Source: Corynebacterium testudinoris
GTDB lineage: Bacteria; Actinomycetota; Actinomycetes; Mycobacteriales; Mycobacteriaceae
DNA: 64,000 bases
Direction of reading: 5' to 3'
Assembly (NCBI RefSeq): GCF_001021045.1
Contig: NZ_CP011545.1
Span: forward strand, 1,860,001-1,924,000
Shown here: piece after piece, positions 1 through 9,370 of the stretch
Layout of the letters: the number at the start of each line of letters is the position of its first letter
How positions within the stretch are numbered: the stretch's first letter is position 1
Notes under the pieces: model-generated
What the model was told of the DNA's origin: nothing
Databases searched by the model: none
What the model saw: the letters and a program-made list of their open reading frames with translations, nothing else
Position numbers and translations under genes: made by a program

Positions 1-305
1 TCCTTAGAAAGGTTCGCGTACTCCCGGTGCCCGGCTGACAAGGTGATGCGCCCATTTCCATCGGGTCGCTGTTCATCCGCGCTGGCAGCCAGGTTACGGA
101 TGAAGGCGCGAGCCTCCGGGTTGGTGCGGGACACGGCAGCGGCCTTTCGGGCACGTGCCGCGAACTCTTCCCGGGGATAGACCGCAAGGCTGTGGTCTTG
201 CCCCTTCGTGATCATCAACCCACCAGCTAGATCCTCACGGAACTTGGCCGGCAGAGTCAGTCGACCTTTGTCATCGAGCTTCGGAGTGTAGGTACCGAGA
301 AACAT
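1..305 (-). CDS. mraZ: Transcriptional regulator MraZ (partial, C-terminus beyond window)
   Basis: MraZ is the DNA-binding repressor that heads the division and cell wall (dcw) cluster. The reverse strand starts [22 protein letters not shown], which is the first SpoVT/AbrB-like half of MraZ, and continues with a second similar half ([17 protein letters not shown]) that runs off the window edge. About 101 residues are visible of the usual 140-150. The ATG at 303-305 follows an AAGGAAGGTGG ribosome-binding region. Three evenly spaced CCCCAC boxes (402-427) lie upstream and are the expected MraZ binding array. The rest of the dcw cluster should continue to the left of the window. The family call is certain; the C-terminal end cannot be seen. 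Confidence 0.93.
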   Translation of the reverse strand, partial: MFLGTYTPKLDDKGRLTLPAKFREDLAGGLMITKGQDHSLAVYPREEFAARARKAAAVSRTNPEARAFIRNLAASADEQRPDGNGRITLSAGHREYANLSK

Positions 306-401
306 CCCGGGGCCACCTTCCTTGTCTCAATTCCGCCGATCGGATGGGTTCTCGCCATGGATCCGATGTGCCCCTCGGGACACCTCTTCTCCACCGCTGC
401 G

Positions 402-427
402 CCCCACAATACCCCACTTCGCCCCAC
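402..427 (-). promoter_or_regulatory. MraZ operator: three TGGGG direct repeats at 10-bp spacing
   Basis: CCCCAC occurs at 402-407, 412-417 and 422-427, which reads GTGGGG three times on the mraZ coding strand with an exact 10-bp period. MraZ proteins are known to bind direct TGGG-type repeats separated by 5-6 bases in their own promoter. The site lies about 100 bp upstream of the mraZ start. The repeats are seen in the sequence; their function is inferred from the family. Confidence 0.75.
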
Positions 428-753
428 AATCAACACCAATTAACACCAGCCACGCCGATGGTGTGAGCATTTCAGCATGTCATAGGTAGGAAAATTGCGT
501 GGGGCACGTGCCCGCAATCAACAGAATCGGCCACAACACACGCCCCAACAGCCACTTTGGCAACATTGGCCCAATTGCCTACTTTCGTCCCAATTGCCCT
601 CGTTCGACACTTCAGTTGCCGCTATCCTGGGACAATATTGAAGCAATCCACAGGGAAACCACATGAGCCAGCCCCCTCGGCGACGGCGGACATATCGCGA
701 GCGGGGAAGGTGGGGCAAAGTGGGAGATGTTGGATACCCAGGACTCAAGGACA

Positions 754-788
754 CAAAAATCCCGCCCCACCACGAGGGTGGGACGGGC
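754..788 (-). terminator. Rho-independent terminator after the DUF3040 gene
   Basis: On the minus strand an 11-bp stem (CCCGTCCCACC / GGTGGGGCGGG, one G-T pair) with a CTCG loop is followed by ATTTTTG. It lies about 50 bp past the stop codon of the DUF3040 gene and is a typical intrinsic terminator. Confidence 0.85.
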
Positions 789-835
789 AATGACGTTAGG
801 GTGCGGTGGCCAACTATGCGGCCAGCAACGCTTGG

Positions 836-1234
836 CTACTGATCTTCGAAGCGGCGACGGAAGTTCTCTTCCATCTTGTTACCCAGCGAGGAACTGTTAG
901 CCGCGGCGGCCTTCTTCGTGCGCTTCGGGGATGATGCACTCTTGGAACGGGATCCGCTACCCCGCAACATCCACACACCCGCACCAAACATGACGAGGAA
1001 ACCAACCACGCTCAGGGCAATAAACCACAGGCTTTGGGAAGCAAGGGCGACGCCGCCGATGAGCATGAGAAGCCCCACCACGGCGATGGCGATTCCACGC
1101 AGAGTTAATCCGCCGTTGCCACCACCTCCGAAAAGGTGATCACCAGACACGGATGCCCCGAACTTGGGGTCTTCAGCGAGAAGCGACTGCTCGATCTCAC
1201 GCAACGCTCGCTGTTCCTGCTCTGAAAGAGACAC
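836..1234 (-). CDS. DUF3040 domain-containing small membrane protein
   Basis: The 132-residue product matches the actinobacterial DUF3040 family: an N-terminal conserved helix MSLSEQEQRALREIEQ, then two membrane segments at about residues 45-65 and 69-90, then a basic Ser/Lys-rich tail ending in EENFRRRFEDQ. The GTG start at 1232-1234 is preceded by GGGAGG with 7-nt spacing. The family lies near the dcw cluster in many actinobacteria. Its function is not known; a membrane role near division or wall synthesis is only inferred from this position. Confidence 0.85.
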   Translation of the reverse strand: MSLSEQEQRALREIEQSLLAEDPKFGASVSGDHLFGGGGNGGLTLRGIAIAVVGLLMLIGGVALASQSLWFIALSVVGFLVMFGAGVWMLRGSGSRSKSASSPKRTKKAAAANSSSLGNKMEENFRRRFEDQ

Positions 1235-1360
1235 TGGTTCCTCCCGGATTGACTGGGTTCTCTTAACTTACTGGGTGGAGCTCTATATAGAACCAACGTC
1301 CAGCCTAATGGGATTGTTCCCAAGAGTGCCAATGCCTACAAAACTACTATGCTGTCCCAG

Positions 1361-1792
1361 CTAGGCGGCGGCCGGGAAACCGCTCGCGTCGCCTTCCACC
1401 ACTGCCAAAAACTCCGCAGCCAAGGCCATGATGTGATCGACGGTCGCATGATCCACGTCCCGCTCAAGGCCGGAAACCACGCGGGATCGCAGGCGAGAAT
1501 ATTGGCCAAAGGTATCGGCCCATTCCTCTCCCCCGCCTCCCATGAGGCGGAGCTGATCCCATGCGCTCGTCGGGCGGCGTCGACGGCCGGCCACCGAAGT
1601 CTCTGAGATCCACGCCCCCGCAGTGCGCAGTGCCGCCTGGTAGGCAGACTCCAAGGCCTGCTCCCAGTTCCCTTCCTCGCGGTAGGACACGGCCTGTGCG
1701 AGCAAAGCACTGGCTTTGCTGAGGAAGTCTGCCCGACGGGTTCCTCGACCGGTTCGGGTAAACCTGGTGGTTGCTGAGACGACGGGTGCCAT
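1361..1792 (-). CDS. SAV_6107-type HEPN domain protein
   Basis: This is a small soluble helical protein of 143 residues. The segment with ASALLAQAVSYREEGNWEQALE and the following AYQAALRTAGAW resembles the SAV_6107-type HEPN family found near dcw clusters in actinobacteria. HEPN domains are often RNA-binding or ribonuclease modules, but the catalytic R-x4-6-H motif is not obvious here, so no activity is assigned. The ATG at 1790-1792 is chosen because AAAGGAG lies about 10 nt upstream; a TTG at 1801 would add three residues. There is no antitoxin-like partner next to it. Confidence 0.75.
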   Translation of the reverse strand: MAPVVSATTRFTRTGRGTRRADFLSKASALLAQAVSYREEGNWEQALESAYQAALRTAGAWISETSVAGRRRRPTSAWDQLRLMGGGGEEWADTFGQYSRLRSRVVSGLERDVDHATVDHIMALAAEFLAVVEGDASGFPAAA

Positions 1793-1940
1793 CGGGACCA
1801 ACTCCTTTCACCTTGTTGTTCACTGTTCGTTGTAGCTGTTGGACCAACCATAGAAGCCGGTCCGAACATGTTAACTAAAGTATAGAACGCAGTTTCGAAC
1901 TCGGCAAGACTTTCGATGAAATTTCACTCCTTGGAGAATC

Positions 1941-2582
1941 GTGGCGCTCGCCTACCAGGCAGGGAGTTCGTGGTTCAGTGGAGGGGTGACTGTAGAAATC
2001 CGACGCCTGACCGGCCCAGAGTTCTCCGTGCTGGCCCCCCGGTTGGTCGACATCTATATCCAGGCCATGGGATACGATGCCTCGATCCACCACCGCCGTA
2101 CCGAGTCATGGCGGCGGGAAGTCGTCCAACCTGGCTTTACTGCGTTGGCAGCTGTGGAGGGCGATCGGGCCCTCGGCGTTGCCTACGGCTACTTGGGCTC
2201 CCAAGACCTGTGGTGGGATCGGCAGGTCCGGCGTGGACTGCGCGAGGCGGGCGGGCCGACGACAGAGCAGGTCCTTCTCATGCGGGACTATTTCGAGGTG
2301 GCCGAGATTCACGTCGCGCCGGATAGTCAGGGCCAGGGGCTGGGGCGCAACCTGTTGTCGCAACTGCTGTGGAACGCTCCGGGCCGGCATGCCCTGCTGT
2401 CCACCCCCGAAGTGGAGCATGAGGCCAACAACGCTTTTGGCCTCTATCGCTCGATGGGCTTCCATGACGTCCTGCGCCATTTCACCTTCGACGGGGATGC
2501 GCGCCCGTTCGCTGTTCTCGCCGCTCCCCTCCCGCTACCGGGCATGGTGGAAAAGCCAGCTACGGATTCTTCACCCCGCTAA
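1941..2582 (+). CDS. GNAT family N-acetyltransferase
   Basis: The 213-residue product has the GNAT fold signature: an N-terminal beta strand (VEIRRLTGPEFSVLAPRL), the strand AEIHVAPDSQGQGLGRNLL with the Q/R-x-x-G-x-G/A acetyl-CoA loop (QGQGLG), and a later NAFGLYRSMGF motif. The substrate is unknown. A GTG start at 1941 has GGAG 4-5 nt upstream; a second GTG at 1986 would start closer to the domain, but its GGAGG is too near to act as a ribosome-binding site. The gene is followed after 82 bp by idsA on the same strand. In C. glutamicum this position near idsA holds metF as I recall, which is absent here. Confidence 0.8.
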   Translation: MALAYQAGSSWFSGGVTVEIRRLTGPEFSVLAPRLVDIYIQAMGYDASIHHRRTESWRREVVQPGFTALAAVEGDRALGVAYGYLGSQDLWWDRQVRRGLREAGGPTTEQVLLMRDYFEVAEIHVAPDSQGQGLGRNLLSQLLWNAPGRHALLSTPEVEHEANNAFGLYRSMGFHDVLRHFTFDGDARPFAVLAAPLPLPGMVEKPATDSSPR

Positions 2583-2664
2583 CACCCCTCGGCTTCGTCT
2601 ATCCAGGCACCTGACTGGGTATCCTAAGGGGCATCAATTCCTCCACTTCGAAGGGCCCGACGCG

Positions 2665-3765
2665 TTGAACTTTCCTGACCCCCGATCGCTCACGCTTGAT
2701 CAGATTCCTGGTGCCACCCAGGACGTCCTCGTGGAGTTCCTTCGTTCCCGTGAGCAACAGATCTCCGCGATCGGACAGCCTGTCACGGAGGCGGTGTCCC
2801 ACCTCGAGGCTTTCGTGGTGGGGGGCGGCAAGCGCATTCGACCTCTCTACGCCTGGGCCGGGTTTGTGGGAGGAGGTGGTCTGACAAACGGCAAGGAGGA
2901 TCCCTATGCGATGTTGAAGGCCGCTGCCTCTCTCGAGTTCATCCAGGCGTGCGCATTGATCCATGATGACATCATTGATGCCTCGGATACCCGGCGCGGG
3001 CAACCGACGGTTCATCGCGCGGTGGAGGCACGTCACAGCTCAGCACAGTGGGTGAAGGAGTCCGCACACTTTGGTGAGTCAGTCGCCATCCTCGTCGGTG
3101 ACCTGGCCCTGGTGTGGGCCGAAGACATGCTGCAGGACTCGGGTCTCTCAGATGACGCCAAGGCTCGTGCCCGCGACCCGTGGCGGGCGATGCGCACCGA
3201 GGTCATTGGTGGCCAACTCCTCGATATTTATTTGGAAGCCTCGGGCAGTGAAAGCATCGAGGCCGCTGACGCCGTCAACCGGTACAAAACTGCCGCGTAC
3301 ACCATTGAACGCCCGCTGCACCTGGGGGCGGCGGTGGCCGGGGCGGACGAGGCCACCATCGCGGCTTTCCGCGGCTACGGCCGGGACATTGGTATCGCCT
3401 ACCAGCTGCGCGATGACTATCTCGGCGTCTTTGGTGACCCTGGGGTCACCGGGAAGCCAGCGGGCGATGATCTGCGGGAAGGTAAGCGCACGGTGTTGCT
3501 GGCCACGGCATTGCAGCTGGCCGATGAGCATGACCCGTCCGCCGCCGCTGAGCTCCGCACCAAGATCGGTACCACCACCGACCTGGCGGAGGTGGCCCGG
3601 TTGACGGAGATCATCGCCTCCACCGGCGCGGTCGAAGCCATGGAGAAGCGTATCGACGCCCTCACGGCGTCCGGTTTGGCGTATTTGGATGCGGCAGGCA
3701 CCTCCCCCGAGGTCACCGACACCCTGCGCGACCTCGCGATCCGCTCCACGTTCCGGCGGAGCTGA
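2665..3765 (+). CDS. idsA: Polyprenyl (geranylgeranyl) diphosphate synthase IdsA
   Basis: This is a trans-isoprenyl diphosphate synthase that condenses IPP with allylic diphosphates to make C15-C20 precursors for menaquinone, carotenoids and the polyprenyl carriers of wall glycans. It has the KRIRP substrate motif, the first Asp-rich motif DDIIDASDTRRG and the second DDYLGVFGD. Length is 366 residues, normal for the family. The long open frame extends back to 2077, but the family N-terminus matches a TTG start at 2665 (MNFPDPRSLTLDQ) with GAAGGG about 9 nt upstream. The next gene, mptA, follows after 1 nt, so the two are co-transcribed. A TATCCT hexamer near 2620 may be the promoter. Confidence 0.93.
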   Translation: MNFPDPRSLTLDQIPGATQDVLVEFLRSREQQISAIGQPVTEAVSHLEAFVVGGGKRIRPLYAWAGFVGGGGLTNGKEDPYAMLKAAASLEFIQACALIHDDIIDASDTRRGQPTVHRAVEARHSSAQWVKESAHFGESVAILVGDLALVWAEDMLQDSGLSDDAKARARDPWRAMRTEVIGGQLLDIYLEASGSESIEAADAVNRYKTAAYTIERPLHLGAAVAGADEATIAAFRGYGRDIGIAYQLRDDYLGVFGDPGVTGKPAGDDLREGKRTVLLATALQLADEHDPSAAAELRTKIGTTTDLAEVARLTEIIASTGAVEAMEKRIDALTASGLAYLDAAGTSPEVTDTLRDLAIRSTFRRS

Positions 3766-3766
3766 C

Positions 3767-5380
3767 ATGCGCCTCACTGTCTCCGCGTTGCCCAGCGCGA
3801 TTCCCCTCGGGGCCTTCGGCACGGTCGTTCTCGCCCTCGCGTCCTTCGGTGGCGGGGCGACGCGCAACCGGGGCGGCATTCTTGACTCGTTGGGGCTGAA
3901 CTTCTTCGCCTTTGGCCACGGGCAAGCCATTTCCAATGCGACCCTGTGGGTCGGATTGCTCAGCCTGCTAGCAGCGTGGGTCTTGTTGGGGTATCGCACC
4001 GTGATCAACCGGGACGGACGTCCCTACGGTGATGACGGGGACGTCGATAAGCGAACGGGGACGGTGCGCCGGGCACTGTGGATGTGGATCGTGCCGTTGT
4101 TGTTCGCGGCGCCGATGATGTCGCGCGATGTGTATTCCTACCTCATGCAGGGTGCGATGCTGCGCGATGGCTTTGACCCGTACACCCAAGGGGCGGCGGT
4201 TAATCCGGGCCCCTACCTGCTGGAAGTCTCCCACGACTGGCGCAACACCACCACCCCGTATGGGCCGTTGCACTTGTGGCTGGGCGAAGGCATCACGCGG
4301 CTGGTGGGCGACAATGTCACCGCCGGAGTCATCGTGTACAAGATTGTCTCCGTTATTGGTTTCGCGGGCATTGCGTGGGCCATTCCCAAAATTGCCCGGC
4401 GGCTCGGCGGCGACCCGGCGCTGGCACTGTGGCTCGGTGTGGCCAATCCGGTCATGATCCTCCACATGATCGGCGGCATGCACAACGAATCAGTCATGGT
4501 CGGGCTGGTGAGCATTGGTCTGCTCGCATGCCTCAACCGCAGGTTCTTCATCGGCATCGCGCTCATCGCGGTTGCCGTATCACTCAAGGCGACGGCGGCG
4601 ATCGCGCTGCCGTTCGTAGTCTGGCTCATGCTCAATCACTACGCGGGCGAGGCCGCCTCCCTCGGACGCCGACTGGCGATTTTCGTGGCCTCGGGCGCGG
4701 TTGCCGTCCTCGAGACTCTCGCGGTCGTTGCAGCGGTGACGTGGGCCTCCGGCTCCTCGTGGGGCTGGCTGTCAGAGATCTCTGGCAACTCCAAAGTGAT
4801 CAACCCCCTCGCCTTCCCCTCCCTCATGGCGAGCCTGTTTACCCCTTATCTGCAGGTGATCAACGAGGACATCGAATACAACACGGTGCTCGCCATACTT
4901 CGGCCAGCCTCCATGCTCGTCATGCTCATCGGGCTGGTCATCGTCTGGTGGCTATTCCGGCAGAATGACCGCCGCAATATCATGGGCACGACCGCCGCCT
5001 ACCAGGTCGCCTTCGTCTTCAACTCCGTGACGTTGCCCTGGTACTACGCCTCCGTCATCTCCCTGTTGGGCACGTTCCGGCCGCCGGGTTGGGTGCTGCG
5101 GCTGGGCACCGGGGCCTCAATCATCATCACCGTGGCATTTACCGGCAGCGGTAACCACGTGTTGTTCAATCCGTGGTGGATGGTGCCCATGACGGTGCTC
5201 GCCTGGACCCTCACCGACTTCATCTACCGCGACGGGGCGATCGGGCGGCGACTACGCGCTACACCGCCCGCTACACCGCCCGCTACAGAGCCATCGCCTG
5301 CGCGCGGCGCAGCACCTCACGAGCCAGGTGGCCGTGGAGAGCCTCAACCGGACGTCCCGGCAGGGTCTCGTCCGGAGTGA
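3767..5380 (+). CDS. mptA: Alpha-(1->6)-mannopyranosyltransferase MptA
   Basis: MptA is a polyprenyl-phosphomannose-dependent GT-C membrane glycosyltransferase that extends the alpha-1,6 mannan backbone of lipomannan and lipoarabinomannan. The 537-residue product has about 11-13 membrane segments and an early extracytoplasmic loop with MMSRDVYSYLMQGAML and TTPYGPLHLW, typical of MptA/MptB. I choose MptA rather than MptB by synteny, because mptA follows idsA in C. glutamicum. The ATG at 3767 is 1 nt after the idsA stop. The C-terminal tail is proline and alanine rich, contains a 12-bp tandem repeat (5257-5292), and overlaps the convergent Rv2175c-type gene by 98 bp. Confidence 0.9.
   Translation: MRLTVSALPSAIPLGAFGTVVLALASFGGGATRNRGGILDSLGLNFFAFGHGQAISNATLWVGLLSLLAAWVLLGYRTVINRDGRPYGDDGDVDKRTGTVRRALWMWIVPLLFAAPMMSRDVYSYLMQGAMLRDGFDPYTQGAAVNPGPYLLEVSHDWRNTTTPYGPLHLWLGEGITRLVGDNVTAGVIVYKIVSVIGFAGIAWAIPKIARRLGGDPALALWLGVANPVMILHMIGGMHNESVMVGLVSIGLLACLNRRFFIGIALIAVAVSLKATAAIALPFVVWLMLNHYAGEAASLGRRLAIFVASGAVAVLETLAVVAAVTWASGSSWGWLSEISGNSKVINPLAFPSLMASLFTPYLQVINEDIEYNTVLAILRPASMLVMLIGLVIVWWLFRQNDRRNIMGTTAAYQVAFVFNSVTLPWYYASVISLLGTFRPPGWVLRLGTGASIIITVAFTGSGNHVLFNPWWMVPMTVLAWTLTDFIYRDGAIGRRLRATPPATPPATEPSPARGAAPHEPGGRGEPQPDVPAGSRPE
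5257..5292. repeat. 12-bp tandem repeat in the mptA 3' end
   Basis: The unit CGCTACACCGCC occurs twice exactly and a third time as CGCTACAGAGCC. It encodes the ATPPATPPATE stretch of MptA. On the other strand the third copy contains the TAG stop codon of the convergent Rv2175c-type gene, so the repeat sits at the border of two overlapping genes. Confidence 0.85.
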
Positions 5381-5648
5381 ACAGGTAGGTCAAAATCTCC
5401 TCGTCCGAGTACCCACCATCGGTCAACAACGTGATCACGCCGGGGACGAACTTGCCCGTCGTGCCGTCCGGGCCGAACAGTGCGGCGGGGATGACGCGCT
5501 TGCCATCCTGGACATAGGCGATGAGCTTGTTGTCGTTGAGCAGATCATGCACTCGGGTGATCACCACGCCGAGGTTTTCTGACACCTCCGGCAAGCTCAG
5601 CAGAGTCTCATCGGCGAGCAGAGTTTCCAGGTCGTTATTCGCATTCAC
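5283..5648 (-). CDS. Rv2175c family DNA-binding protein
   Basis: The product (121 residues) matches the Rv2175c family: a winged-helix DNA-binding core (LSLPEVSENLGVVITRVHDLL) and the characteristic C-terminus RPVEALHGHLAREVLRRAQAMAL. In Mycobacterium tuberculosis Rv2175c is a substrate of the adjacent kinase PknL, and here too the gene is divergent from pknL. The GTG at 5646-5648 is chosen because a TAGAGT hexamer (5656-5661) lies 7 nt upstream, which fits a leaderless start; an ATG at 5687 is the alternative. The 3' end overlaps mptA on the opposite strand by 98 bp. Likely a transcription factor controlled by PknL phosphorylation; its targets are unknown. Confidence 0.88.
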   Translation of the reverse strand: MNANNDLETLLADETLLSLPEVSENLGVVITRVHDLLNDNKLIAYVQDGKRVIPAALFGPDGTTGKFVPGVITLLTDGGYSDEEILTYLFTPDETLPGRPVEALHGHLAREVLRRAQAMAL

Positions 5649-5655
5649 GGCCCCC

Positions 5656-5661
5656 ACTCTA
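5656..5661 (-). promoter_or_regulatory. -10 element TAGAGT for a leaderless Rv2175c-type transcript
   Basis: TAGAGT on the minus strand is separated by 7 nt from the GTG at 5648, leaving no room for a ribosome-binding site. Confidence 0.6.
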
Positions 5662-5717
5662 CTGCTCTCCGTGCGCTGCGTTGGCATGAGGAGCGTTCGG
5701 TGCTCCATACTGTTGAC

Positions 5718-7913
5718 ATGGCTCAACTGGCAGTAGGAGACGTTTTCGACGACCGCTACCGTATCGATCATCCGATCGCGCGGGGCGGCATGTCGACGGT
5801 GTATCGCTGCGTCGACCTGCGGCTGGGGCGGGCAGTGGCCGCCAAGGTCCTGGATGAGAAATACCTCTCCGACCCGGTGTTCCGCCAGCGCTTCCGCCGC
5901 GAAGCCCGCGCCATGGCCCAGCTGACTCACCCCAACTTGGTCAACGTCTACGACTTCGGCTCAGACGGCGATCACTTGTTCTTGGTCATGGAGCTGATTA
6001 CCGGCGGCACCCTGCGGGAGCTGATCGCCGAGCGGGGTCCCATGCCGCCGCACGCCGCCGCCGCGGTCATGCGTTCGGTGCTGACGGGGCTGTCCGTCGC
6101 CCACGCTGCCGGGTTGGTCCACCGCGACATCAAGCCCGACAACGTTCTCATCAGCGCCGATCACCGCGTCAAGCTCGCCGACTTCGGCCTGGTCCGGGCG
6201 GTGAACGCCGCCACGGCGACGAACGCGCAGATCGTGGGAACCGTCGCCTACCTCTCCCCCGAGCAGGTCGATGGATCGGACATCACGACCGCCTCCGACG
6301 TCTACTCCGCTGGCATCGTGCTCTTCGAACTACTCACCGGCACCACTCCCTTTGCCGGCGACACCGCACTGGCGCACGCCTACCAGCGGCTCGATGAGGT
6401 AGTTCCCGCGCCCAGCTCCCGGATCGCGGGCGTTCCACCGCTTATCGACGCCCTCGTGGCCACCGCCACCGCGCAGGAACCGGCCGATCGTTTCGCCGAT
6501 GCCGGCGAGTTCCTCGCCGCCCTCGACGATGTCGCCGCCGAGCTGGCCCTGCCAGCGTTCACCGTCCCCGTCCCCACCAACTCCGCAGCCAACCGCGCGG
6601 CGGCCGTACCCACCGACATCACCGACCTCATGGGCCCAGCCACTGGCTTCATCGACCCAGCCCCCATCGACGACACCGCGGTTTTGGGAACAGAGACCCG
6701 CATGGACACCCCTCGGGTCCTTCCCGCCGAACCTCCCCTGGCTGAGGTGGCCGGTCCGGCACCGGTTCCCGACGTTATTCCCTCCTCCCTCCCGTCCTCT
6801 CTCCCGCCCGAGCCAGAGCCCGACACTCCTGCGCCGGTAAGCAATCGCTCCCGCGTGGGTCTCATCGTGTGGCTAACGGTCGTGGTCATCATCACCATCG
6901 CCGTGGCCGTGGGCGCCTGGTGGTTCGGATCTGGTCGCTACGGGGAGATCCCACAGGTCCTGGGTATGGATCGGGTGCAGGCGGTCTCCACCGTCGAGCA
7001 GGCTGGCTTCGCCGCCGCCACCCGCATCGTCTACAGCGATGACGTTCCGGCGGATGCCATCGCCGGGACTGAACCGAACGGGGGCGAACGACTGGTGCGC
7101 GGCGACGAGGTGACCGTCCTTGTCTCACAGGGACGCCCCACGATTCCGGCGGCCGCGGGAATGGACATCCTCGAATTTCAGCAGGTCGCCTCCGAACGGA
7201 CCCTCACCATCTCCACTGGTGAACCGGTCTACTCCAGCGACGTCGACGAAGGCCGCATCGCCCGCACCGAGCCTGCCGAAGGTGAGGCTGTTCCCATCGG
7301 TTCTACCGTGACCGTCCACATGTCCCGTGGGCCGGAGCCGGTTCAAGTGCCCGACGTCGTGGGGCTGAGCCTCGCGGACGCGGAAGCCAAACTCTCGGCG
7401 CTCGACCTCACCGTCGCACAGGTCGAGCGTGAGTACCGTTCAGGCGCGAAGGCTGATGAGGTTCTTGGCGTCACCCCGTCGGTGGGAGTGACGGTCAACC
7501 GCGGCGGCGAGGTCACCTTGCAGGTGTCCAGTGCCCTTGCCGTCCCCGATGTGTCGGGCATGGATCTCGACGCCGCCACGGCTGCCCTCGAGCAGGCTGG
7601 CTTCAGCGTCGACCGCACTCGCCGGAACAACTCGGAGGTCCGATCCTCCCCGTCCACGGTGATTGGCACGTCTCCGACCGCCGGCACAATGGTTCGCCCC
7701 GACGATACGTCGATCGACCTGGTCCTCCCCGGCCGGGTCACCGTCCCCGACGTCACCGGGTCAACGGTGCGCGAGGCCCGGGCGGCCCTGGCTAACGCGG
7801 GCTTCGAGGTCAATGCCTCAGAACGTGACGATGCCCGGGTGGTCACCCGCCAGCGTCCCGCCGCCGGGGATGACGCCCGGGTTGAATCAACCGTGCGGCT
7901 GACCCTGCGCTAA
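5718..7913 (+). CDS. pknL: Serine/threonine protein kinase PknL with five PASTA domains
   Basis: This is a transmembrane eukaryotic-type kinase. The kinase domain (about residues 12-275) has the glycine loop ARGGMSTVY, catalytic HRDIKPDN and DFGLV. A Pro-rich linker leads to one membrane segment (about residues 380-400: VGLIVWLTVVVIITIAVAV). Five PASTA repeats of about 65 residues follow, starting near residues 410, 475, 543, 610 and 674. PASTA domains bind peptidoglycan fragments and lipid II. The corynebacterial PknL carries them, while mycobacterial PknL does not. The ATG at 5718 is preceded by TACTGT and has no ribosome-binding site, so it is probably leaderless. It ends 3 nt from the convergent aroG. 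Confidence 0.93.
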   Translation: MAQLAVGDVFDDRYRIDHPIARGGMSTVYRCVDLRLGRAVAAKVLDEKYLSDPVFRQRFRREARAMAQLTHPNLVNVYDFGSDGDHLFLVMELITGGTLRELIAERGPMPPHAAAAVMRSVLTGLSVAHAAGLVHRDIKPDNVLISADHRVKLADFGLVRAVNAATATNAQIVGTVAYLSPEQVDGSDITTASDVYSAGIVLFELLTGTTPFAGDTALAHAYQRLDEVVPAPSSRIAGVPPLIDALVATATAQEPADRFADAGEFLAALDDVAAELALPAFTVPVPTNSAANRAAAVPTDITDLMGPATGFIDPAPIDDTAVLGTETRMDTPRVLPAEPPLAEVAGPAPVPDVIPSSLPSSLPPEPEPDTPAPVSNRSRVGLIVWLTVVVIITIAVAVGAWWFGSGRYGEIPQVLGMDRVQAVSTVEQAGFAAATRIVYSDDVPADAIAGTEPNGGERLVRGDEVTVLVSQGRPTIPAAAGMDILEFQQVASERTLTISTGEPVYSSDVDEGRIARTEPAEGEAVPIGSTVTVHMSRGPEPVQVPDVVGLSLADAEAKLSALDLTVAQVEREYRSGAKADEVLGVTPSVGVTVNRGGEVTLQVSSALAVPDVSGMDLDAATAALEQAGFSVDRTRRNNSEVRSSPSTVIGTSPTAGTMVRPDDTSIDLVLPGRVTVPDVTGSTVREARAALANAGFEVNASERDDARVVTRQRPAAGDDARVESTVRLTLR

Positions 7914-7916
7914 TTC

Positions 7917-9308
<1,392 letters not shown>

Positions 9309-9345
9309 CTATTCATAGCACGCTAAAGCGCAGGGAGGACAGGCT

Positions 9346-9363
9346 GGTCACCCCGGGGTGACC
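9346..9363. promoter_or_regulatory. Perfect 18-bp palindrome upstream of aroG
   Basis: GGTCACCCCGGGGTGACC is a loop-less perfect palindrome 41 bp upstream of the aroG start, between the exoribonuclease stop and the aroG promoter. It could be an operator for a dimeric repressor; as RNA it cannot form a good terminator because it lacks a loop and a U-tract. Function is not known. Confidence 0.5.
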
Positions 9364-9370
9364 GCTGCTG

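Larger units (their letters stand above)
306..835. other. Intergenic region between mraZ and the DUF3040 gene
   Basis: This 530-bp stretch holds the mraZ leader and operator on the left and the terminator of the DUF3040 gene on the right (754-788). Short open frames between 257 and 793 have no recognisable protein features, no good ribosome-binding site and unusual composition, and I do not consider them genes. A second GTGGGGCACGTGCC element near 499-512 is not in register with the MraZ repeats. Confidence 0.6.

Noticed and set aside
557..793. Small open frames between mraZ and the DUF3040 gene
   Set aside because: No ribosome-binding site, no domain, and one of them runs through the DUF3040 terminator hairpin.
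1361..1792. HEPN-like gene as a HEPN/MNT toxin-antitoxin module
   Set aside because: No nucleotidyltransferase partner is adjacent and the catalytic HEPN motif is not evident.
2077..2664. N-terminal extension of the idsA frame into the acetyltransferase gene
   Set aside because: It overlaps a good GNAT gene in another frame, and the IdsA family N-terminus fits the TTG at 2665.
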